Shown: one piece after another, positions 9,254-18,473 of the stretch | Layout: every line of letters starts with the position of its first letter | Numbering within the stretch: position 1 is the stretch's first letter | Origin: a virus | Virus record (IMG/VR): IMGVR_UViG_3300020141_000372 | Span: 1 to 42,186 of that record | Length of the DNA: 42,186 nucleotides | Strand: one strand, 5' to 3' | Made by a program: the position numbers and the translations under genes | The notes under the pieces: model-generated | What the model was told of the DNA's origin: nothing | Databases searched by the model: none | The model's input: only the letters and a program-made list of their open reading frames with translations

Positions 9254-12200
9254 TGTTAAGCTCATCAACAGACATTTTAAATCAAATTAAAAAGTCTTCA
9301 ACTCTATCAATGTCGCCAGGGCTATGGGCTGAATATAACATGAACGACCTTATCGCTGGAGTTGCTGTTGAAAATCTAGGCGGGGAAACAGTAACACTAA
9401 AAGACTCTGCTGGCGTAGAGTACAAACCATTTTTAAAGCTATTCCCGCTTGCAAGTATTATAAGCCCTAAGAGACCATCTTCTGCTGGAATTAAATACTT
9501 TATATCTAATAATACAAGTAATTCTGGTATAACCTATAACGCTTTGTTGCCGTACAACACACTAATTAAAGAGCCATACAGAATGTATTACGCTGGATCA
9601 AAGAATAAGTATCAGTATTGGGTAACGCCAAAATCAAGCGGTACATCTCTATCAAATTGTAAATTAACAGTTTCCTATCCATCTGGTAAGAATACAGTTA
9701 CAAATAAGATATCTATTAAGTTTGAAACATCATACGGACTAAGAAGCCTAGTGTCAGACAATGGAACTTCGAAAGTCTGGTCTGACATGACATATGTAAA
9801 GCCAGTAACATGGACAGTAAAAATTACAAAAGGCGGAACAACAACAACTGTTTTAACAAATGGTAGCGTTGACTCAACTGGTGTGGTTAACTTATACTAT
9901 CAGGGTGGAACAACCTGGTCCACAACAGAATGGACAACATCTCCTACGGAGCCAGTAGATATAGACTCTATTATAGTTGAGATCAATTCAATAAATGTAT
10001 CAGACACTTACTTGGGTGTAATTGAGATATCCGCCAGATATGTAAAGGATATGTCAGACAAGATAATGTCATTTAGCACACAAAAAAAGGCATCTGATTC
10101 TTCTAATGGTCTAACCCCAGTAGGAAATGTTACTGCAAATTCTTTAAATGCTAGGTTATTTTTTGAAGACAGGTCTGGAATCTCTTACGACAAAACATTT
10201 GTTTTTGATAAAACCAAGTCATATTTTTATAACAATGTTCTTTTTAAGCCATATTACAATATAACTAAATCAGATAACACTATTGAAAAGATAAAGCAAG
10301 GATACTTCTATGCAGATTCTTGGACAGTAGATGAATTTGGTCAAGTTGATTTGCAAGCACTAGACCAGGCCCTACTATTGCAAAAAATAGTAGCGCCAGA
10401 TATTTTGATAAAAGATGCACCATCACCTGCTATTATTAAAAGACTGCTAGATGGGATAGGATTTACAAATTATAACTTTAACCTATCACCAGAGGGCAAT
10501 GATAAATCTGCAATAACTCCGTACTACTGGTATACAGACGATACAAAAACTGTTTGGGAGTGCATACAGGACTTATGTAAAGACACACAAATGGTAGCCA
10601 CATTCGATGAGAATAATATACTTCAGTTCTATACAAGAGAATGGATTTATAATAAAAATAAAACTAAATCTTTTACTTTTAGATACAACCCGCTTGTTTC
10701 TAGCGGAGTTACTCAAGAAGAAGCAAATATTATATCAATGTCTAAAGAAGATTTGCCGTCAGTGCAGGGAGTTAAAATTCTTTATAGGCCACAAATGAGT
10801 TCTTCTTATAATGCTGGCGCTGATCTCCTATGGCAGTCACCAGTGTATTCTCTTGGAGCTGGCGCATTGGTAAAGAATTTAGCAGCATCTTCTTTGGCTG
10901 GATCTTCTCTATGGATAAATTTAATAACAACAATGGACGGACTTGATCTAAGAGCTTTAAATAAAACTGGGTTCCTAGTTTTAAATGATGAAGTTATAGA
11001 GTATGATGCAATCAGATATTCATATACAAGCCTTGCTGGCTCCCCTGAAAGCCAATGGATAGAGTCAGACATAGACCTTCAAAAGTATCAGGCGCTAGGT
11101 CAAGTAAATAGTTTTAAGCCAACTGGAGAATATAGAATTAAAACTAGAGGAGCATTTGGCACCCCCGTATCTTCACACAGTGTAGACATAGCGGACTACA
11201 AAGATGATTTTGAGGTAAGGCTGTTAACAGAGTCCACACAGTCTACTGGCACTCCTTCTATAGATAATTCTAAAATATCTATAGAGGCTTCTGATAGTTT
11301 TGGTAAAAGTGTTCCGAGATCCATGCTCACAGTATCACAGCCAGGCACTGTGTCATTAAATAAAAACTACACAGTTGCAACTATAGATGCAAAATTTATA
11401 GATTCAACTACAAAAAACTTTTCTGTTGGAACGAGCTTTTACTTCCCATTAATGAAAGACTCTGCTGGAAGATTAACTGGGGCAGATCAGGTAATAGGTG
11501 GACTTGCCATATGCCTATCGGACAATGGGGCTACTGGTTACTATATTGAAATTAAGACAGAGCAGACAACCGCTACGGGTAAATTGACTGACAAGAATAT
11601 AAGATTGTGGAGATTTAAAAAAGGATCCAAGCCTTATCAAGTTGCAATAACAGACTCTCAAAAAGGAGATACAACAACTGTAACTGGTGTTTCTGGTGGT
11701 CAGTTGTATAACCTAGATGTTAAAGTTAATTACGATACAACAAGAAGAACATTTAAAATTAAATTTGATAACACTACAATTATAGCCACAGACAACGGGG
11801 CTAGCTATGTATTGCCTATAACAGAAAAAGTAGGACTATTCTCACAAAAGGGTTCAATTAGCTACGACTACTTGTATAGCAACGCAATTTCAGAATCTCA
11901 ATTTGCTTCTACTACACCTTATAATCCTTATAGCGGAATGCTTGGTTCACAGTCATATCTATCTCAATCTTTTGGAGACTTTGTTTTAACAAAAGGATCA
12001 AAGGTTTCATCCCCAACCTTCTTTAAAGAGTTTGGCCCAGTAGCCAGAGAGCTAAAATATATAAGCGCTAAGTATGCACAAAGACCAGGCCAGCCAAGAT
12101 TTGCACAAATAACTTTAAATCCATTTGTTACACTTATTGGATCATCAGTCAATTCTTTTGGTATAGAGGCATATGTTTTAAATAATGCTGGGACCTTTGT

Positions 12201-12612
12201 TCCACTTGCTGACGGGCAGACAAGAAGCTTCCAGGTAGTAGGAGATCAAATCGTTGCAACGGATCCGTTTGAGTATATAGACCCAGAAATAGCAAAGTTA
12301 AAAGACATTGAAATTATTGGATTTGATTCAACCTGGATACAGAAAGAGCGGGAAGCAAAAGAGCTATCTACATGGATGAAAGACCAATGGTCCAGACAGC
12401 AAACATCAATAGATATACAATGCTTTCCAAACCCTCTAATTCAAGTAGGAGATATGGTTGAGATATCATATCCCCTAAACTCAGTATATGCTTCAGACGA
12501 TACAATTCCATCTGGTAAATCTGCAAGCAAATACGTTGTATTAGACATAGGTCATTCCTGGGACAACGGACTATCCACCTCAGTAAAATGCAGGTCGATT
12601 TATACTGGATAA
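9253..12612 (+). CDS. Large minor tail / tail-tip hub protein (1119 aa)
   Basis: A long beta-rich virion protein coupled to the preceding gene by a one-base overlap. The middle (about residues 330-520) has the pattern of a tail hub protein, with a domain that mentions field-like strands around NPLVSSGVTQEEANIISM. Residues about 680-880 resemble a concanavalin-like/LamG carbohydrate-binding jelly roll, with repeated strand and turn segments and a conserved ATGYYIEIK stretch. The C-terminus (about 990-1119) returns to a hub-like fold with WMKDQWSRQQTSIDIQCF and a final IQVGDMVEISYP strand, often seen at the end of siphophage tail-tip proteins. The likely role is baseplate or tail-tip assembly and host surface contact. 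Domain assignments are by eye. Confidence 0.7.
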   Translation: MLSSSTDILNQIKKSSTLSMSPGLWAEYNMNDLIAGVAVENLGGETVTLKDSAGVEYKPFLKLFPLASIISPKRPSSAGIKYFISNNTSNSGITYNALLPYNTLIKEPYRMYYAGSKNKYQYWVTPKSSGTSLSNCKLTVSYPSGKNTVTNKISIKFETSYGLRSLVSDNGTSKVWSDMTYVKPVTWTVKITKGGTTTTVLTNGSVDSTGVVNLYYQGGTTWSTTEWTTSPTEPVDIDSIIVEINSINVSDTYLGVIEISARYVKDMSDKIMSFSTQKKASDSSNGLTPVGNVTANSLNARLFFEDRSGISYDKTFVFDKTKSYFYNNVLFKPYYNITKSDNTIEKIKQGYFYADSWTVDEFGQVDLQALDQALLLQKIVAPDILIKDAPSPAIIKRLLDGIGFTNYNFNLSPEGNDKSAITPYYWYTDDTKTVWECIQDLCKDTQMVATFDENNILQFYTREWIYNKNKTKSFTFRYNPLVSSGVTQEEANIISMSKEDLPSVQGVKILYRPQMSSSYNAGADLLWQSPVYSLGAGALVKNLAASSLAGSSLWINLITTMDGLDLRALNKTGFLVLNDEVIEYDAIRYSYTSLAGSPESQWIESDIDLQKYQALGQVNSFKPTGEYRIKTRGAFGTPVSSHSVDIADYKDDFEVRLLTESTQSTGTPSIDNSKISIEASDSFGKSVPRSMLTVSQPGTVSLNKNYTVATIDAKFIDSTTKNFSVGTSFYFPLMKDSAGRLTGADQVIGGLAICLSDNGATGYYIEIKTEQTTATGKLTDKNIRLWRFKKGSKPYQVAITDSQKGDTTTVTGVSGGQLYNLDVKVNYDTTRRTFKIKFDNTTIIATDNGASYVLPITEKVGLFSQKGSISYDYLYSNAISESQFASTTPYNPYSGMLGSQSYLSQSFGDFVLTKGSKVSSPTFFKEFGPVARELKYISAKYAQRPGQPRFAQITLNPFVTLIGSSVNSFGIEAYVLNNAGTFVPLADGQTRSFQVVGDQIVATDPFEYIDPEIAKLKDIEIIGFDSTWIQKEREAKELSTWMKDQWSRQQTSIDIQCFPNPLIQVGDMVEISYPLNSVYASDDTIPSGKSASKYVVLDIGHSWDNGLSTSVKCRSIYTG

Positions 12613-12614
12613 AA

Positions 12615-12623
12615 TGGTAGAAT
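12615..12623 (+). promoter_or_regulatory. Extended -10 promoter, leaderless start for the gene at 12630
   Basis: TGGTAGAAT gives an extended -10 (TGn plus TAGAAT at 12618-12623). Exactly six bases separate the hexamer from ATG at 12630, which places the expected transcription start on the start codon. No Shine-Dalgarno sequence precedes the ATG. A weak -35 (TCGATT, 12595-12600) lies 17 bp upstream. The same geometry recurs at 22867, 33586, 39130 and 39905. Confidence 0.5.
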
Positions 12624-12629
12624 GATAAA

Positions 12630-13010
12630 ATGGCAACTGTAGATAATAATAAGATAAAGTTTAGTGGTTTTACTACTAAGCAGAAAATTCAGCTACCAGC
12701 AGATGATCCGCTTGTAGACATTCTTAAAAGTCAATATTACGACCTGGTTGTAACAGCACAACTAGATGGAAGTGTAATATTAACACTGCCCAACTCAAAG
12801 CCACCGACTAGCGGTTATAAAAAGGGCGAAGAATACACCATACCAGATGATGGAACTGGCCAAAAGCCATTTCCAACATTAGCAGATATAACATTAAAGA
12901 AAATAGATGTAGTTAATGATATTAATGGAAATGCTAAATTAAAATTTAATTTTAATGTAAAAAATAATTCAGGAGATGCCGTTCGTGGCGTACAAGGGGG
13001 TGGTGGATAA
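12630..13010 (+). CDS. Small tail-region protein of unknown function (126 aa)
   Basis: I do not recognise this family. It is a 126-residue protein between the tail-tip hub and a fibre-like gene, so a structural role is likely. The N-terminal two thirds are strand-rich, followed by a Pro/Gly linker (PDDGTGQKPFP) and a final beta segment ending in a Gly-rich tail. There is no signal peptide or membrane segment. It lacks a ribosome binding site and appears to be read from a leaderless transcript starting at its own ATG, although read-through from upstream is also likely. Its stop overlaps the next start (taATG). Confidence 0.6.
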   Translation: MATVDNNKIKFSGFTTKQKIQLPADDPLVDILKSQYYDLVVTAQLDGSVILTLPNSKPPTSGYKKGEEYTIPDDGTGQKPFPTLADITLKKIDVVNDINGNAKLKFNFNVKNNSGDAVRGVQGGGG

Positions 13011-13987
13011 TGGAGATGAAAGGCACTTATATCTTTTATCAAGATGGAGTAGAGCTTCATAGACAGGATAATATTTTAACTAAGTTTGGAAAAAGATTCT
13101 TAACAAACTATTTAGCTGGCACCCTAGGTTTTAGCAGCAAGGCAATAGCTATTGGCATAGGGTCTGAAACCCCGACAGTCGATGATACAAGACTTGGTTT
13201 TGAATTTTACAAGGTCCCAGTTGATCTGAACTCACCTAATATTGAAACAGACCCAGTTACTGGAATATCAACATACTCTGTCATATACAAGACTTCACTG
13301 CCTAATGACGTGGCTGGATCCATAAAGGAAGTTGGGCTGTTCCCATCACAATCAACAAGCAAGTCAGACTATTCCAATAGATACATAAGCTCTTTTGAAA
13401 ATGCTTTGCCGTGGGTAGACTCATCTGGCAATAACCCAACACTTGTTTCTACTCCAACGCCAAGGCTTGGATCATATTTATTTCAAGTAACTGCACCAGC
13501 AGTAACATCACCAGCGACTTACTCTACAAAAGAATATTGGTTTAATGCCACATTTGATTTGTCTGGCTATAGCATATACGACAGTCTAACACTTGCATTC
13601 AGACAGGCAGACACTAATCTTGACTATGTGTACATAAGATTCTATAGCGGAGATACTGATTATTTTGAAACTAGAATTACAGGTGACGCATCAATAACAT
13701 CACCGCAGACACCAGATAAAATTAAAAGTAAAACGCTTTCTGAGCTTCTCGGATCTTCGTATAAATCTGGAACACCAGACGCTAGCTCAATAAATAAAAT
13801 ACTTATTGGGGCTAAGTCAAAAACAATATCTGGTACAACAGTATATATGGATGGTCTAAGAATTAATGATGAGGATTCATTTGATCCAATATATGGATTG
13901 ATAAGTCGATCTGTTTTGTCTTCTGAAATTGTTAAGGTTGCTGGTAAGCAAATGGATATAGAATACAGACTAGGACTTAGTTTTTAA
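13010..13987 (+). CDS. Minor tail / fibre-like protein (325 aa)
   Basis: A predicted virion protein in the tail-tip gene run. The N-terminus (about residues 1-120) resembles the attachment end of phage tail fibres: strands around LTKFGKRFLTNYLAGT, then IAIGIGSETPTVDDTRLG and a later KEVGLFPS. The part from about 150 to 290 looks like a beta-sandwich, possibly carbohydrate binding, with FDLSGYSIYDSLTLAFRQ and repeated turns. A second ATG at 13016 could be the true start, but 13010 overlaps the upstream stop and fits translational coupling. No enzymatic motif is visible. It probably joins the fibre encoded next door to the tail tip. Confidence 0.62.
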   Translation: MEMKGTYIFYQDGVELHRQDNILTKFGKRFLTNYLAGTLGFSSKAIAIGIGSETPTVDDTRLGFEFYKVPVDLNSPNIETDPVTGISTYSVIYKTSLPNDVAGSIKEVGLFPSQSTSKSDYSNRYISSFENALPWVDSSGNNPTLVSTPTPRLGSYLFQVTAPAVTSPATYSTKEYWFNATFDLSGYSIYDSLTLAFRQADTNLDYVYIRFYSGDTDYFETRITGDASITSPQTPDKIKSKTLSELLGSSYKSGTPDASSINKILIGAKSKTISGTTVYMDGLRINDEDSFDPIYGLISRSVLSSEIVKVAGKQMDIEYRLGLSF

Positions 13988-16771
13988 ATGACAAAAGCTG
14001 ACTACCTAGATTCTGGTGGGCATCAACCTTCACCACAAGATGCAGCACCAGACCTATCTTCTAATGCAGCTGCTGCTGCTAAAGCTGTATCATCTACTAG
14101 TCAGAGCTCCTATGATTTAGTCATAGAAAATATAGACTTAAACTTATTTAAAGACTACGCATTTATATTTTCATACATATTAACTAACGACGACCCAGCA
14201 GATAAAACTGTTGTATTTGGTCCACCATCACCAAGATTTATTGTAACTAGACAGCAGATTGCCGCAGCTGTTCCAGATTACACACAGCCGCCATCTAATG
14301 TTGTTGTTACTTCTGGCCTTCTTTCTTATCAGGTTAAATGGGATAAGCCAACATGGGAAAACTATGTTGACACAATTATTTGGGAGGGAACTTCTTCAAC
14401 ATTTACTGGCTCAGAGCCAGTTGTGTGGGTCGGAAACTCAACACAGGCAAACATTCTTACATCTAATACAGCAGATAGATATATAAAGGTTTTACATAGA
14501 GATAAGTTTTTTCATGCAGACACAACAAGTGCAAACAAGTACTACATAAGTGGAGTTATAAAACCCACAGACCCAGTCATTGTCGATGTTGACGGGCCAC
14601 CAGCAGTTGGCTCAGCAACAGTGAGTGGTGGCATTGACCCATCTGCCTATCTTGGATTTAATGGCTATGCCACAATACAATGGAGCGCAGTAACATCTGG
14701 AGACATTCGAGGATACAGAATAAGGTTTAAGCCTGTTGGAGACTCTGTATATTCATATGCCGATTCTCCTGGTTCTAGTACATCGTACAAATTAGAAGGG
14801 CTTGGCGTTGGAGTAACATACGAGTTTGCAGTAGCGACATATGATCAATACAACAATACAACTTCTGGATATGTTTCTGGTGGCACATTAGCAATACCAG
14901 GAACACCAGTCATGAATGGATATATATCTGCTGGCGCATTTAAATTCGGTGATGGCGTTGTATCTGGCAAGCGTGGCTTACTATTTAACGCCAGCAACTA
15001 CTGGTACATAAACTCAGGTAGCACAGCAGAATTTAAAGTAGGTGGACCAACCAGCAATTACATTAAATGGGATGGCTCAACCTTAAACATAGATGGAAAT
15101 ATCGGCGCAACAGGAACTGCAACAATTGGCGGAAACATAAATCTTTCTACATCTGGCGCATCTATTTATAATGGAACAATCAGTACGGCAGGAACATTAA
15201 CTGGTAACGGTTTTGCTTTAAACTCAACAGGACTCAAAATTGCTAATGGTGCCAACTCTGTAACATTAAATGCAGCAGACGGAACAATAACTGCAAATGC
15301 AGGAACTATTGGTGGATGGACCCTATCTTCTACAACTCTTTCAAAAAATAATATATCCCTAGATAGCGCTGGACAAATTCGTGCTGGATCTTCTTTAGCT
15401 ACAAGTGTTTATATAGATGGAACTACAACTTGGGCTGTTGCTGGAACGCCTGGAACATATTATAAGTTATGGTCTGGCAACAATAATCCAGCAAATGCAT
15501 CTTTCAGCGTTGACTCCTCTGGAGTCCTAAGAGCAACCAATGCGATTATTAGTGGAAGCATTGGCCTTGGAAGTACATTTGGTACATCGAAAACAGCACA
15601 ACAAATTTTAGACGACACTCTTGCAGCAAAGACCGCTGCCGACAATGCGCTTCAACCAAATGGAACATTGACTGGTAATGTTAGCGGAACCATAGATGGA
15701 GTTGCAGCATCAACTGTAAAAGGAAATGCTGCTAAGGGCGCAACAGCAGTCCAAGAAGGTAACGGGCTAAGCGTAGACCCAACTACAAGAGTTATTAATG
15801 CTTTGCAAGCAAGTAATAATATGAAAATACGTTCTGGCGGAACAAGGCCAGTTTATTTAGATGAGACTGGCTTATATATGACGAATCCATCTACTGGACT
15901 ATACTCAATACTACTAGATGCATCTACTGGAACTGCAATATTTAGAGGCGACGTGTATGCAGACAATGGTTATTTTAAGGGTAGTATAACAGGAGCAAGC
16001 GGAACATTTAAAGGAAACGTTGAGTTAATCTCAAATAACACAGAGTGGTTTAGCAGCCCAGGTGTAAAAATAGAATCAAAAAATTTATATAATCAAAATC
16101 AAACAGCATGGCTATATGCTGGAAGCTTAACTTTAGGTACGGCAGGATCATACGCCTACATATTTTCAGGCAATTCATCTGGAGGAGTAAATGATGGGTC
16201 GCTTGTTCTAACATCCGATGCAGGACAAATACATCTTTTTGGTGTCAATCAAGGATCTGGAATAATATATGCAAACAGAAGTATTATGCTTGGCCAAGGC
16301 CAGACACAAAATGTTTCTTTTAATGCAAATGATCTAACTAGAATATGGTCAGACGGAAGAATATTTGCTAACTCATTGAACTCGGCAACTGGATCTGGAA
16401 ATACTTCTGGAACATCCGTTGTTCAGAACTCAAGCGGATACCTAAAGGTACTTGGTTCTAGTAGAGCCCTTAAAGAAAATATAATTGAAATCCCTAAGTC
16501 TGGATATTTGGATGCAACTTTAAGAGTTAAGCCAGTTAACTTTAATTATATAAACGATGATGTGCTTGCCATTGAGCCAATACAATCTGGACTTATAGCA
16601 GAAGACCTCGCCCTGATTCCAGAATTTAGGGGAGTCGTAAACTACAATTTACAGGGGGATCCAATAAGCATAGGCTATGACAGAATGTCTGCCCTATTAG
16701 TATTAGCAATACAAGAATTAAAAGATGAAGTAGATACACTTAAAGAAAGACTTGACGGAATCCAGGCTTAA
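13988..16771 (+). CDS. Tail fibre with fibronectin III domains and S74 chaperone end
   Basis: A 927-residue receptor-binding fibre. Two fibronectin type III-like modules lie at about residues 100-185 (PPSNVVV, Trp-rich strands) and 203-301 (GYRIRFKP, then YEFAVATYD). The centre (about 330-800) is a repetitive Gly/Thr/Ser/Asn-rich beta region typical of trimeric fibres. The C-terminal hundred residues match the intramolecular chaperone (peptidase S74) family: SSRALKENI near 830, then LIAEDL, YDRMSALLVLAIQELK and a terminal coiled coil. In this family the domain trimerises the fibre and then cleaves itself off at the Ser near the SSR motif. It directly abuts the preceding gene and has an AGGA ribosome site. 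Confidence 0.85.
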   Translation: MTKADYLDSGGHQPSPQDAAPDLSSNAAAAAKAVSSTSQSSYDLVIENIDLNLFKDYAFIFSYILTNDDPADKTVVFGPPSPRFIVTRQQIAAAVPDYTQPPSNVVVTSGLLSYQVKWDKPTWENYVDTIIWEGTSSTFTGSEPVVWVGNSTQANILTSNTADRYIKVLHRDKFFHADTTSANKYYISGVIKPTDPVIVDVDGPPAVGSATVSGGIDPSAYLGFNGYATIQWSAVTSGDIRGYRIRFKPVGDSVYSYADSPGSSTSYKLEGLGVGVTYEFAVATYDQYNNTTSGYVSGGTLAIPGTPVMNGYISAGAFKFGDGVVSGKRGLLFNASNYWYINSGSTAEFKVGGPTSNYIKWDGSTLNIDGNIGATGTATIGGNINLSTSGASIYNGTISTAGTLTGNGFALNSTGLKIANGANSVTLNAADGTITANAGTIGGWTLSSTTLSKNNISLDSAGQIRAGSSLATSVYIDGTTTWAVAGTPGTYYKLWSGNNNPANASFSVDSSGVLRATNAIISGSIGLGSTFGTSKTAQQILDDTLAAKTAADNALQPNGTLTGNVSGTIDGVAASTVKGNAAKGATAVQEGNGLSVDPTTRVINALQASNNMKIRSGGTRPVYLDETGLYMTNPSTGLYSILLDASTGTAIFRGDVYADNGYFKGSITGASGTFKGNVELISNNTEWFSSPGVKIESKNLYNQNQTAWLYAGSLTLGTAGSYAYIFSGNSSGGVNDGSLVLTSDAGQIHLFGVNQGSGIIYANRSIMLGQGQTQNVSFNANDLTRIWSDGRIFANSLNSATGSGNTSGTSVVQNSSGYLKVLGSSRALKENIIEIPKSGYLDATLRVKPVNFNYINDDVLAIEPIQSGLIAEDLALIPEFRGVVNYNLQGDPISIGYDRMSALLVLAIQELKDEVDTLKERLDGIQA

Positions 16772-16804
16772 TGGTATTCTTTATATGAATAGAATGGAAA
16801 TATA

Positions 16805-16948
16805 ATGGAAAAATTAGAACTTGTAGTTCAAGCACTACAACAGCGCATTGGAGAAATTGTCTCACAATATGAGACACATATCGCTATACTACGTGCAGAA
16901 ATGACTACGCTAGCAGACACAAAGAATGCGGAAGACGCTAAGGAGTAA
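16805..16948 (+). CDS. Short coiled-coil protein (47 aa)
   Basis: This small gene starts at ATG 16805 and ends TAA 16946-16948. The product is almost wholly a heptad-rich amphipathic helix (LELVVQALQQRIGEIVSQYE and following) with an acidic C-terminus. A weak GGAA precedes the start. Its last codons carry AAGGAG, the ribosome site of the next gene, only 2 bp away, so the two are almost certainly co-translated. Tiny coiled-coil proteins next to fibre genes often act as fibre assembly chaperones or trimerisation partners, or as a subunit of the lysis system. Neither can be shown here. Confidence 0.75.
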   Translation: MEKLELVVQALQQRIGEIVSQYETHIAILRAEMTTLADTKNAEDAKE

Positions 16949-16950
16949 TA

Positions 16951-17397
16951 ATGGCTATCAACATAGACCCAGTAGTAATAAATGATGGAGACCCAGTATC
17001 TGCTGAAGTCATCCAAAGAATGAATTCAAATATTGCTAAGGTTGCTCTTGGTGAAAAAATTACTGTAATTAACATTACAAACCAAACTGGAGCTCCTAGT
17101 CTGAGGTCTGCAAATACTACAATACATAGCTCGTTTCCAGCAAAAGCAGAGCCAAAGAAAGCTGTCCCATATACAGTCGAATACGGTAATGTTACATTTA
17201 CCGACATCCCTTCAGTATCGCTACAAATTGAAAATCCTAATGCTGGCGTAAAAGCTTTGCATACAGTATGTTTGACAGAATCAACCAAGCTTGGTTTTAA
17301 GTGCTTGCTGATCCCATCTTCGATTGCAACAGCAACCGACGGACTATTTATACGATGGATAGCTGTAGGAAACGTAGATAACAACACACAGGCTTAA
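16951..17397 (+). CDS. Probable receptor-binding / tail accessory protein (148 aa)
   Basis: The last gene of the tail block, with a strong AAGGAG ribosome site 5 bases before ATG. The N-terminus (about residues 1-40) is polar and helical and includes a stretch like a fibre attachment segment (GDPVSAEVIQRMNSNIAKV). The C-terminal hundred residues are beta-rich and end FIRWIAVGN, a pattern reminiscent of H-type lectin or other fibre-tip domains. That resemblance is weak. I would call it a structural or adhesion protein rather than name a family. The terminator at 17446-17470 follows. Confidence 0.55.
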   Translation: MAINIDPVVINDGDPVSAEVIQRMNSNIAKVALGEKITVINITNQTGAPSLRSANTTIHSSFPAKAEPKKAVPYTVEYGNVTFTDIPSVSLQIENPNAGVKALHTVCLTESTKLGFKCLLIPSSIATATDGLFIRWIAVGNVDNNTQA

Positions 17398-17405
17398 ATA
17401 GCCTA

Positions 17406-17433
17406 TTGACAAGCCATATCAATATGTTACAAT
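17406..17433 (+). promoter_or_regulatory. Strong sigma-70-type promoter before the metallophosphoesterase operon
   Basis: TTGACA at 17406-17411 is followed after 16 bp by TACAAT at 17428-17433, and TG at 17425-17426 makes it an extended -10. The expected start is near 17440. It is the best consensus promoter in the left half of the window and would drive 17488 onwards. A hairpin terminator begins about 6 nt after the predicted start. Confidence 0.75.
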
Positions 17434-17443
17434 TACTGTAACA
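17425..17443 (+). promoter_or_regulatory. Palindromic operator candidate over the -10 and start site
   Basis: TGTTACA at 17425-17431 and TGTAACA at 17437-17443 are perfect inverted repeats separated by 5 bp. They cover the -10 and the expected start of the promoter at 17406-17433. A dimeric DNA-binding protein bound there would block RNA polymerase. I saw no second copy of the full palindrome in the window. Confidence 0.5.
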
Positions 17444-17445
17444 TC

Positions 17446-17470
17446 AAAGTCACGTACCCGTGACTTTTTT
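17446..17470 (+). terminator. Rho-independent terminator ending the tail operon
   Basis: AAAGTCACG (17446-17454), loop TACC, then CGTGACTTT (17459-17467) forms a perfect 9-bp stem that runs into six T residues. It lies 48 bp after the last tail gene. Because the promoter at 17406 is upstream of it, the same hairpin is also the 5' end of the next transcript. Confidence 0.85.
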
Positions 17471-17487
17471 ACATATTAAGGTAGACA

Positions 17488-18288
17488 ATGAGTAACGATT
17501 TAAAGTGGATGATTTCATCCGACCAGCAGTTCCCATATCAGGATGATAAAATGATTGCACTTTGGTTTAAGGTGATGAAGTGGTTTAAGCCAGATGTCGT
17601 TGACTACCTTGGTGACACAGATGATCAGGCTTGCTACAGCAAATATACAGAAGGTCGATCAGCAGAGTTTTTAAACCTTCATAAAACAGATAGCAGGGAT
17701 CTTATTGTTCCAATGATGCGTCATGAAGCAAAAGGCGCAAGAGATTTTTATGCAAAGACAAGAGATATGCTACCAGATGCTCAATTGTTTTCAGCGCTTG
17801 GTAATCATGATGTAAGAATCTTTAATTATGTCGATGCAAAACTTCCAGACTACATAAATGAAGTAACACCAGAAGCTTTATGGGGACTTGACTCACTAGG
17901 ATATGAATATATTCACTATAACGAATTGCCAAAGCGACGCTTTGGAGATATTCACGTACACCATGGACTCTCTATTGCAGCAACTGGATCTGTTCGTAAA
18001 GACATGGAAGACCTTCAGATTTCATTGATTAGAGGACACTCGCATAGAATTGCCTCACACCTAGTTACTTATGAACTAAGAAATAATGGTGAGGGAGAAA
18101 CGATTCGTGGCTACGAGCTTGGGCATATGTGTGATGAGAAGGGCCCAGGAATGAAGTATATGCAACACCATGACTGGCAAAAGGGATTTGCAATTGCTCA
18201 CATTGTTAACGACTACCCGCATATTCAGATGATCCATGTGGCTCCTGACTATTCATGTGTTGTTGACGGGAAGTTGTTTACACTATAA
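17488..18288 (+). CDS. Calcineurin-like metallophosphoesterase
   Basis: A 266-residue phosphoesterase of the two-metal calcineurin superfamily, which hydrolyses phosphate mono- or diesters (nucleotides, DNA ends or protein). The metal-binding blocks occur in order: SDQQ at 11-14, LGDTDD at 41-46, GNHD at 105-108, HVHHG at 156-160 and GHSH at 183-186. The first block has Gln where the usual DxH has His, a variant common in phage members. The length is normal for a single-domain enzyme. It begins the early/middle operon after the promoter at 17406, with AAGGTAG as ribosome site, and overlaps the next ATG by one base. DNA end processing or nucleotide turnover is plausible, but the substrate is not shown. 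Confidence 0.88.
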   Translation: MSNDLKWMISSDQQFPYQDDKMIALWFKVMKWFKPDVVDYLGDTDDQACYSKYTEGRSAEFLNLHKTDSRDLIVPMMRHEAKGARDFYAKTRDMLPDAQLFSALGNHDVRIFNYVDAKLPDYINEVTPEALWGLDSLGYEYIHYNELPKRRFGDIHVHHGLSIAATGSVRKDMEDLQISLIRGHSHRIASHLVTYELRNNGEGETIRGYELGHMCDEKGPGMKYMQHHDWQKGFAIAHIVNDYPHIQMIHVAPDYSCVVDGKLFTL

Positions 18289-18473
18289 TGTGGTGCGGAA
18301 AATGTAATGGACGAGTTTTTGTAGATAGAGTTTTCTCTCAAAAACTACATATGGAATTATTCTGTATCATGTGCGGCAAACGCTGGATGTGCAATAAAGA
18401 AACGAGTGCTTTCGGAAAATGGCTGGAATCAAAAGAGACGGCAAATCAAAAAGCTTACGGTATTTCTTCTTAA
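18288..18473 (+). CDS. Zinc-ribbon protein (61 aa)
   Basis: A tiny protein with two Cys pairs, CGKC at residues 3-6 and CIMCG near 26-29, separated by a beta hairpin. This is the classic zinc-ribbon arrangement. A further Cys (WMCNKE) follows. It starts on the stop codon of the phosphoesterase gene (taATG), which implies coupled translation. Zinc ribbons of this kind bind nucleic acid or RNA polymerase, but nothing here shows which. The last 55 bases overlap the next gene in another frame. Confidence 0.7.
   Translation: MWCGKCNGRVFVDRVFSQKLHMELFCIMCGKRWMCNKETSAFGKWLESKETANQKAYGISS

Noticed and set aside
16775-16806. TATTCT and TATAAT sequences before the 47-residue gene read as leaderless promoters
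   Set aside because: TATTCT is four bases from an ATG that opens only a six-codon frame, and the TATAAT includes the real start codon, so the geometry does not fit.
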